Shown here in pieces: positions 56,078 through 64,000 of a stretch of DNA of 64,000 bases; the first letter of the stretch is position 1, and the number at the start of each line of letters is the position of its first letter. Source of the DNA: Aricia agestis (taxonomy: Eukaryota; Arthropoda; Insecta; Lepidoptera; Lycaenidae); the NCBI RefSeq assembly GCF_905147365.1, contig NC_056418.1:6943262-7007261 (forward strand), given 5' to 3'. Below the pieces are notes generated by a model. That model saw only the letters and a program-made list of their open reading frames with translations, was not told the origin of the DNA and made no database searches. The translations under genes and the position numbers were made by a program.

Positions 56078-56811
56078 ACTAGTAAGTAAATGAATTGATA
56101 CCATTATAATCTTAAAAGTGTTTTAAGCTAATTTAAGTAAATTAATTAAAAAAAAATTGGCAAGTTATCCCAAATATCCACAACGTGTGCTAAACTGCTT
56201 ATCATAATCTAAAGTGTTTCTAAATTAAGTAAGGAAAACATCTAATTATTTTCACTTTAAGAGATTAAACTTCCAAAAATCCTATGCGAAAAGACTCTTA
56301 CCCTGATAGAATTGCCTATAGTCTATATTAAAGTGTGAATAAATGGTAAACTGCCAATGAGCCCAATGATCGTTTGTTCTATGTCGTGAAATTAATGTTT
56401 CCATATTCAAATTCCGAACTAGTGATGCGCACTTTTTATCGGTATATCGATATTCACACGGAACGGGAAACCGGATCCTTAATTGCGTAAGATCGATTAT
56501 CGCCGCCCGCACAATCAACGGGTCGCGAATTTCACGGCCCAACTGCCGCAATGACTGCAGATGTTCAAATCGACTCTGACGGCAGAGAGATGTAATACCG
56601 CGATACCGTTACATGTCAGATATGTAAACTGGTAGAGCATCAATGAAGAAAATATTTTTAGTTTTTAATAGGTGTTTGGTGCAAGAAAAATTTGAAAGAA
56701 GCTTTGGTATAAGGATAGTCAGCAAAGTAACAGTTTATGCAGGGCAATCCATACTCAATCGTTGACAGTCATCCCAATATATTTGGCAGCTTAGATTTTT
56801 GTTTGAAAATT

Positions 56812-56910
56812 CTAGGAATCCCTACCTAATGTAAGTATGAATTGAACTAGGAATCCCTATCTAATGTAAGTATGAATTGAACTAGGAATCCCTACCTAAT
56901 GTAAATATGA
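56812..56910 (+). repeat. 35-bp tandem repeat, ~2.8 copies
   Basis: Units at 56812-56846, 56847-56881 and 56882-56910 (partial) start CTAGGAATCCCTACCTAATG and differ by one or two bases. Confidence 0.9.
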
Positions 56911-58211
56911 GTGCCAGTTTTTGGTTTACTTTACATAATACAAAATTAATACTTTCTTAGAATACAATTTTAATGTATCATACCAAAGTAATCTTTCTAT
57001 TTATAATGATATCTTAGAACTGCATAGGTAAGATAATTCCACACATTATAAGCTCTAGTTGCTATTAGTTGACTAGACCACTTCAGGTTATAAATTAAAA
57101 TATATGAGCAGCATTTTTTCACTGGGAACAGATGGCGCTGTCAATCTAAGACTCGGACTTAGGCATGGGAATGTTATATGTAAATGTCTAAACGGCAAAT
57201 GGACTTGACTTGCATCCGTTTACTTGTATAAATTACTAGAAAAACTTTTACGGTATTGATCTACAAACGAGCAAAGTAAATTTTTTGAAAATGTTTGCGA
57301 GCGTCGATCAGTTCGTGGTCCCATCACTATATTATTGACAGATTGTGGCAAATGGCAATCCAAATAATATATATGTAATACAGAAGTTTTTTAAATTAAA
57401 TTCTTCTTGGTTATGTTAGAATATTACCGCTTAACATAAAACAGTTAAATATGTAAATTAAGCACTGAACAGCCATTTTGTAGATTTTGCAGAAGGTGAC
57501 AAAAAACAAAATTGTAAACAGATAGGTAAAGCAAATAATTTTTTGTAGCATCGTTTGAAAATTACAAAACACGTTGGTAAAGTTTTTGCAGGAAAGCGTC
57601 TTTATTAGCCCCCAACTCATTTTATTTGATAATAACCTGTCAATCACGGCCTTAACTCACTATGCTGTAAGTGTATAATGCAGCCTTCTAAGTTAATAAT
57701 GTAAAGTCTTCAAGGAATAACTCGTTTTTAAGTATACACGATGGAAGTTTAAAAAGTGTTTAAAGTAATGACGGCTAATTTTTAACACGAAGCGTTTTTA
57801 ACGGAATAAATGACGGTAAATGTGGCTTAATTCTTTCTCTATCATTGTGTTTTTTTTGTATTATATGAAGCCAATAAATCTCCAAATCGTGTGATTTGTC
57901 TTCGTTGAAAGATCAACGATAACACAAAAAAGAGTGGTGGTAGAGCTAATTGATTCATGAAAAATTATTCCATACGTGAAGTTACTTTATTTAGTCAGGT
58001 ATGGGGCATGGGGTAACTGACTCAGGTTATGTTAAGTCAATACATAGAGACAATACACGTCGATGTTAGTTTTCATCAGCTGGATTTTATGTGAACAGAC
58101 TAGAAAACGTAGGTCCGTAATTTAATTAACTTTAAATAAATTCTTTGATGTTACATAAAACAGAAATCCTATGAAAGAAGTACCTATACGGCCTGCAAAT
58201 CTTCAAGAAGT

Positions 58212-58360
58212 GAGCGTACTCCCTATCAAAAGGCCGCTAGCGCACTCCAACTCTTCTAATGTTGCGATGTCTATGATATGTCTATGAGGACGGGAGTTGT
58301 TTGTTGTTTTCCAATTTTCAGGTGACCCATTTGCTCGTTTATACCCTAATTAAAAAAAAG
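58212..58360 (+). mobile_element. Decayed SINE-like repeat, copy 3
   Basis: AGGTGACCCATTTGCTCG and the GGCCGCTAGCGCACTCCAAC region match the families at 30143 and 53911 in the opposite orientation, with many changes. An A run (58351-58359) is its tail. Confidence 0.6.
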
Positions 58361-59488
58361 TGGGCCAGGCCAGTTGATCGCCAGAACAGTGTAATTTAAT
58401 AAAGTGAACAATTAATGGAGTACCACTTGCTAACTCTAATTGCGTAAGTTAACGTGAAAAATTGGCGCAGTTGTAATTGCACGGTTGGAGAGGAGCGAGC
58501 GATCTGTAACTATTGAAAACCATTAACATAAATGCATTTATTATGTCTCTGGTTGTTTGCTACACGACTTTATCAAATTCTTTAGCTTCTTTGATGTGCA
58601 TGAGGAAATATATTTACTTGAAGATATTGTAATACGAGTTATTATCAGATAAGGGTTGCTGGGGAAAGATTTACTGTTTATATGAGTAAAGAATATTAAA
58701 ATATTAGAACATACTATGGAATCTAATGGAATCATACAATATTTTGATGATTTCCTTTGTCTAAGGTAACATAATAATTGTTTCAATGGAGAATACCAAA
58801 AGAAAAGTTAAAAAAGCTATACTTTGCATTTTGTAAGATTAACCTATAGTAAAAAGTGCCCGCAGAAAGAGGTTCTTTTACTACTTCTCCCTTTTTGTAC
58901 TTTTTCTACTTTTTTAAATACTTTCAAATAGTTTTTACTACAAATATAGATAATATTCAGCTTTATGCTAAATTCCGTACAATATAATAATTGATAAACA
59001 GTTCGTGGTCGCATCGACTGTGGTGGAGCAGAAAATGATTTCCTGTGGTCATCAATGTTGGGTTGGCTATCAAAGTAATGCCAACAGAACAGTACACGTT
59101 CTGAGGTTTACTTACAACATCAATTGAGTATTTTAGTGTTTACTTTTTTTAAATTACAGAGATAAACGAATGACTTTAAGAGGCTTCATGAGTAGTATAC
59201 AAAGCATCAAAAATAAAAGATTTATTATTTTATACAATACTTATTAGGTGTCATAAAAAAACTGAGATAGAATTTTAATATGATCAAATTTTCTCCCACC
59301 AAAAGTTAATTATCATGACAAACTGTAATATCATGCATTGTGATAGTTACTAGCGTTGTCTTTATATGTTTAAAACTTCTGCCTCACAATAACTTTTATC
59401 CTGAGGAGATCAGACTTCTGAAGTAAGAAAGCTGTTCGCATACTTATTTTTTAAAGCTATGCTATCGGATACTGTGGTGAAAAAGATG

Positions 59489-59720
59489 GCATTGTATGAA
59501 TGAATGAATGAAAAATACTTTATTGTGCACAATCACGGTTACAATACGACACACATACAACAAAAACATGTACATACTTATTTGAAGATCGAAATTCTCT
59601 CTCACAAAAATAAAGACACCATTGCTCTTTTCAACAGTAGGAGAGCTTTGTGCCTTACTACATATTCGAACATTCTTACTTTCCTATTTTCTAAGACACT
59701 ATCAGACGTGGTAGTGAGAA
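59489..59720 (-). mobile_element. 3' end of a LINE-like element
   Basis: On the - strand the sequence ends ACAATAAAGTATTTTTCATT followed by repeated CATT units, a form of 3' terminus seen in insect non-LTR elements. There is no coding region. The extent toward 59720 is uncertain. Confidence 0.45.
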
Positions 59721-62550
59721 AGCCAGTGTAGTAGGGTGTGTACTGTGTAGTGTATTATGCGCGTTCTATCACGGCACGAGGATCTTGTCGCGACTATTGA
59801 ACCCGCGCCTACTTCCCGATCCTATACTATGTATTTAAAATATTTTGGATAACTATCAGATGAATTCATAGGCTTGCATAGTTTGATCGAATATGAGTCA
59901 TGATTCATGACTTATGACATACGTAGTCGCTTATATTATTATGATTAACAATTAGTTTGCTTGCGTACGTTATACGTAGGACAGATTTCGCTGATATATT
60001 GTTGCTTATTGATAATGTGTTTGTTTCAATCCTTTTGAAAAGGAATTCGTTGTGTGTGAAAGTTAATTTTGCAGCACATTAAACTAGTGATCGTTCTTTC
60101 CATTTAAATATGTAGCAAAATGTATTAATACCTGGATCGTGGGAATCACAGACACAATAAATTTTCAATTATTGTTAATTGTTATGCGGTAGCCAGGTGC
60201 CGCTTGGGGATTGATGGGTTAAATAACTTATATAAACATCTTTGTAGACTACACTTCTGTTATGACTGCTAATATACCTCACTTAGCATAATAATATTAC
60301 TATCTCAATTTTTTAAATATACTTACTACTTTTTTGCCAGCCACGGTAACTTAATACAAAACAAAAAGTTTTATACCACAGACTAATAAATCGCGTGCCC
60401 AGCAAGTACAACTAAATTATCACCACAAAGGCTACAATAGAGACACTGGATACTCCCATCAAGTGATACCCTCTGCATAAGTCTCGTCGCGTTGCGGCAT
60501 GCCCCTGGCCTTGGTCGGATAAATTGATTCCCGCCGCGTCTCGCCGCGCCGCGTTACCGACTGTCGTTACACGAATGTCTATGATGATTTCTGGAATGTT
60601 CTGATTGTAACTGTTTAATATTTTAATTATTAACATTTTTTTATTGTATTGATAGTCTAACTATACTATACCAACAGGATAAAGCTCTTTGCATTGCGGG
60701 TGATGGATATTGCAACTATGATTGTATTGCTGAGTCTAGCATGCATAATGACCATAAGTCAATTAGAAATATTTAAATAATTTCAATTAATGACAGTAAG
60801 TACCATAAGTTAAAAATTTATATAAACGTCTCCTGGACCTCCACAAATATTTCAAGACTAAAATTAGCCTAATCGGTTCAGCTGTTTTCGAGATTTAGCA
60901 ACACCAACAAAATAATAGCTAAGGTATATCATTCAAATGGTATAATATATCACGAGAACATCACAATTAATCGCGAATTAATTTTCAATGTTCATAATTA
61001 TCATTACCTACTAATACGTCGTATTTATCTTGGAAAAAGGACCTACTTAACTCAAGTGGAGTGTATCATTTGTAATCCACATCTCGGTTGCAATCTCAAT
61101 AAACCAATTTGCGTGGTCCGGCCGATACGCGGCCCTACATTATCGGCCTTTGTTCCGGCGACCTGACTGCTATACGACCTGCCTGCGAGGGCGCTTACAC
61201 GATCCGACCTGCAGGATTCCGTGAAGATAATGTCGCAGCCTGAAATTTGGAGAGAGAGAAATTTTGGTCTCGCCGTGAGCACCCATCTGGGACTGTGCGT
61301 AATTAAGTAAGTGGTGATTTGGAGAGCATCCAGGGGGCTATTATGCTTCTTTTCGAAACAATAAAATATCCTCATTATCCTGTGCAAAAATAAAAATTTA
61401 AAAGTGCGAGAAGTCAAGCTGTAAAGTATTAACTTGAATTCCTAAACCAAATCATATTACAGTGCTCCAAAAGTGATAATGCGCATATACATTTTAGTAA
61501 TTTTTCGGCAACAGTCGTATTTCCCGAGCGACGATAGACGATATTGCATTTTCTAATTGCACTGCGTTTAAGAGACATGTATTAGTCAAAGTTCGTCGTG
61601 ATATTCCTGTAGTTTTTGTAACACGGTAATTATTAACGGTCACTCATGCGCATTATTAGTTTTGGAGTACTGTAGAAGTCAATCTGTCGTAGCGTGTAGC
61701 CCGCGTTGAAATCTTTTACTTAGCGCGGTGCGTCACTGTCAACTTGCTGGATTTATAATAGTATTTTCTATATGAAACCGTAATTTAAGTACTAATTGCA
61801 TTAGCACATATACTTTCGGTGTTGCCATATCTCGTGAGATAAGCGTGAAAAGGTTAAGGGTATTTTATGGCATCACTTTTGTTTCGTACTTTATAGGGCA
61901 TTGGGGAGTGCGCGAGGTATGTCGAGCTTTTACCGCGGAATTTACAAGTACGCGTCATTGATAAGCTCTTTCTTCTGGATCGTTTGAAGATTGCATTTTT
62001 TTATCCTTTAAAGGTTTTAAAAGGAAGCCTTTGATTTATTAATAATTTTTAACACTGGAAATCAAAAATGTAAATTCAATTGTTTTTGAACAAATTCGAG
62101 CTTCAGGAAGAGAGCTTTTGTTTTTGAATTGAGCTCTTTCAGAATTAGTCTATTACTTACATTAAAGTCACATATTTCAGGAACAAAATTTGGGCCGACT
62201 TAATCTTTAAGATTATAATTTAAGAATAAAAAAAATGATTTACACCATTACAGCTAACTACGTTAATTTCTAATACATTTCTTCCAAAAATATTTAAGCT
62301 CGTGTGTTAGTTCTATTTTCAATAGAACTAACACAAGGCTGCTTGCAAGGTGTTAGTCCTACTTTCAGCCAGTGTCACTCAAGAAACAGCTGTTTAATGA
62401 GTATAAAAGTGTATTAAGTGACTCTTTATAAGATGTTGTGTTAGATGTTAGACGTTATAGTTTCAGTGTTAGACGTTACTTCTATCTTCTAAGCCTTAAG
62501 GGATAGTGAGTACCTACAATGAACTATCCCCTTCCATAAAAGTCATCTTA

Positions 62551-62779
62551 AATATATAAAACTCAAAGGTGACTGACTGATTGACATAGTGATCTATCAA
62601 CGCACAGCCCAAACCACTGGACGGATGGGGCTGAAATTTGGCATACAGGTAGCTGTTATGACGTAAGCATCTGCTAAGAAAGGGTTTTGATAAATTCCTA
62701 CCCCAAGGGGTTCAAATAGGGGATGAAAGTTTGTATGTAATAATACTTCTTAACGCGAGCGAAGCCGCGGGCAAAAGCT
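62551..62779 (+). repeat. Dispersed repeat ending GCGAGCGAAGCCGCGGGC, copy 3
   Basis: It is closely similar to 51020-51252 (CTCAAAGGTGACTGACTGAT to CGCGAGCGAAGCCGCGGGC). Confidence 0.75.
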
Positions 62780-63344
62780 CATTGAACTATGATTTTGCTT
62801 ATAGCCTTATCATGACTTATGGCTGAAGTCATTTATTTGACAGCTATTTCGTAAACCATCCTTGTAGTTCTGCAGAATCAATCAATCAGATAACATCAGT
62901 CACAATATGTAACTGACAAAATCGTCCCAGGTGTTTATCGAGGAGCGGCGAGTATTAATTGCGGTGTTTAGCGCCGTAACTACCTCCATCTATAACGTGT
63001 GCTCGGGGTGTGCCGCTATTAAGTGTATTAATCGTTTAATGACATTGTTACAGTACTGTTTGGCTCTTATGGAACTTACAAAGAATACGGTAGATTTACG
63101 ACTCTAACTGCGCGTAAACTGTATCAGAATCTGATCATTATTGACCAAATGCGGACGAATTTTTGACTGTAGTTTAAAAGTATTAAAATATACTAGCTTA
63201 CCCGGCAAAAGTTTTTGGCCATATACGTTGTAGGAATAAGCTTTTGAGACTCAAAGGAAGATAATCGGGAAAAGTTTTCATTTCAGAGTTGTCACATATT
63301 AAAATGTTTAACGATGCGATTCAGGCTTGTATTCTAATTCCATT

Positions 63345-63655
63345 TTTTGATGCGCAGGGGAAATCCATCATGGGTGGCCCGGGTTGAGGATGTGCCTCAG
63401 TTAGCTGAAGCACCCCGGGGGTATGTGAGACTCTTACTCACTAAAACCACCTGCGGTTCGCCTTCAGCCGTATAAAGGAGGGATGTCCCGGATCTAACAA
63501 ACACAGGACTCCCTCCACGACCGGCCGGTGTACCTCAGAAGGGACCGGACTTCCACCAAAGTTAGGAAACGCTTCGGCAAACTGAAGCGTTCCCCTCGGC
63601 GCCGGGACGCTCAGCCGGGGAGGTTCCCATCCTCTCCCGGAGCCCCGTAGTCCAG
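63345..63655. repeat. GC-rich repeat fragment, probably retroelement-derived
   Basis: This block (GGGTGGCCCGGGTTGAGGA to CTCCCGGAGCCCCGTAGTCC) is much richer in GC than its surroundings and has internal hairpins (GAAACGCTTC..GAAGCGTTCC). A frame open on the - strand through it ends at 63441. I suspect a dispersed retroelement piece but see no second copy here. Confidence 0.4.
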
Positions 63656-64000
63656 GCGTTTGAAAACAAACATTATACGAGTATTTTATATAAATGTCAG
63701 AAAATAATATTATTAAAAGTAAGCACCGTGCATGTACTATACTGTATGATATTACATTGTTGCCAATTTCCGCAAATAAACATAGTAGCAGTATGTCAAC
63801 ATGGCTCCATTGTTGCTGGAGGTGGTTATTTGTGACAGTTAGGAGGTAACTCGAGCGTGTGAACGTTCTAGCTGTTTGTTTGAGTCGCGACCACACGCAC
63901 GCATTTGGCACACATCTGACTACACTCCATAGAATACAAATGTGTGACCTAGTGTTAATCACACGAACGCGGCAATCCATTTAAGACAATAACGTAAAAT

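Larger units (their letters stand above)
55862..64000. other. Upstream region of GT92, no further gene seen
   Basis: After the two hairpins, the tandem repeat and the listed repeats I find no coding exon. The GC-richer parts at 56410-56570 and 61090-61260 look unlike the AT-rich background. They could hold 5' noncoding exons or regulatory DNA, but neither has a recognisable protein product. Confidence 0.4.

Noticed and set aside
55443..56082. Three + strand frames of 79-103 codons at the GT92 first exon
   Set aside because: They are shadows of the exon encoding the signal anchor and its GC-rich flank. The - strand frame joins exon 2 in phase.
61052..61417. 121-codon - strand frame in GC-rich sequence
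   Set aside because: No recognisable similarity and no convincing splice sites. The GC-rich part looks like decayed repeat or regulatory DNA.
63441..63980. 179-codon - strand frame
   Set aside because: Its C-terminal half is GC-rich repeat and its N-terminal half is AT-rich unrelated sequence. The join is by chance.

Overview
This is nuclear DNA from an insect, very probably a moth or butterfly (Lepidoptera). It is AT-rich, has long TE-filled introns and canonical GT-AG splicing, and carries repeat families typical of lepidopteran genomes (the GCGAGCGAAGCCGCGGGC-ending repeat, the CGGCCAAGTGCGAGTCGG repeat, tRNA-derived SINEs, TCTATATATATAAAA-starting elements). There are no bacterial operons, CRISPR arrays or phage modules. 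The species cannot be named from the sequence alone.

Three protein genes and one tRNA can be supported. (1) A + strand CCCH zinc-finger gene of the ZC3H4/suppressor-of-sable family, with its whole 1164-residue coding region in one exon (4299-7793) behind a clear splice acceptor. (2) A convergent - strand gene for IFT22/RABL5, a small GTPase-like intraflagellar transport protein, reconstructed here from four exons (12628 down to 8569, 177 aa). (3) A - strand tRNA-Gln(CUG) at 13159-13230. (4) A 24-kb - strand glycosyltransferase family 92 gene, reconstructed from four exons (55708 down to 31526, 532 aa), with an N-terminal signal anchor and a DVD metal-binding motif. All exon joins of genes 2 and 4 keep frame and use GT/AG sites.

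Layout: 1-4.3 kb is 5' flank of the CCCH gene with possible promoter motifs. 4.3-8.2 kb is the CCCH gene. 8.4-12.8 kb is IFT22, with one ~1.1-kb TIR element and three MITEs in its introns and a palindromic X-box-like motif upstream. 13-31 kb is a gene-poor stretch with the tRNA and many MITEs, Helitron-like fragments, perfect palindromes and tandem duplications. 31.5-55.7 kb is the GT92 gene, whose 133-bp exon 2 lies between a 5'-truncated non-LTR retrotransposon (40.3-42.4 kb) and a Helitron-like element (42.66-43.19 kb). 55.8-64 kb is GT92 upstream DNA with palindromes, a 35-bp tandem repeat and retroelement fragments.

The genes show no functional link to each other. The CCCH protein should act in nuclear RNA surveillance, IFT22 in cilia, and the GT92 enzyme in the Golgi. 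Most unusual structure is in the mobile fraction. The best candidate for something undescribed is the TIR element at 8957-10085, whose AAGGCC/GGCCTT motifs recur as inverted pairs about 20 bp apart. Others are a pair of hAT-like MITEs with 8-bp target duplications, and CGTACG- or ACGT-dense Harbinger-like MITEs.
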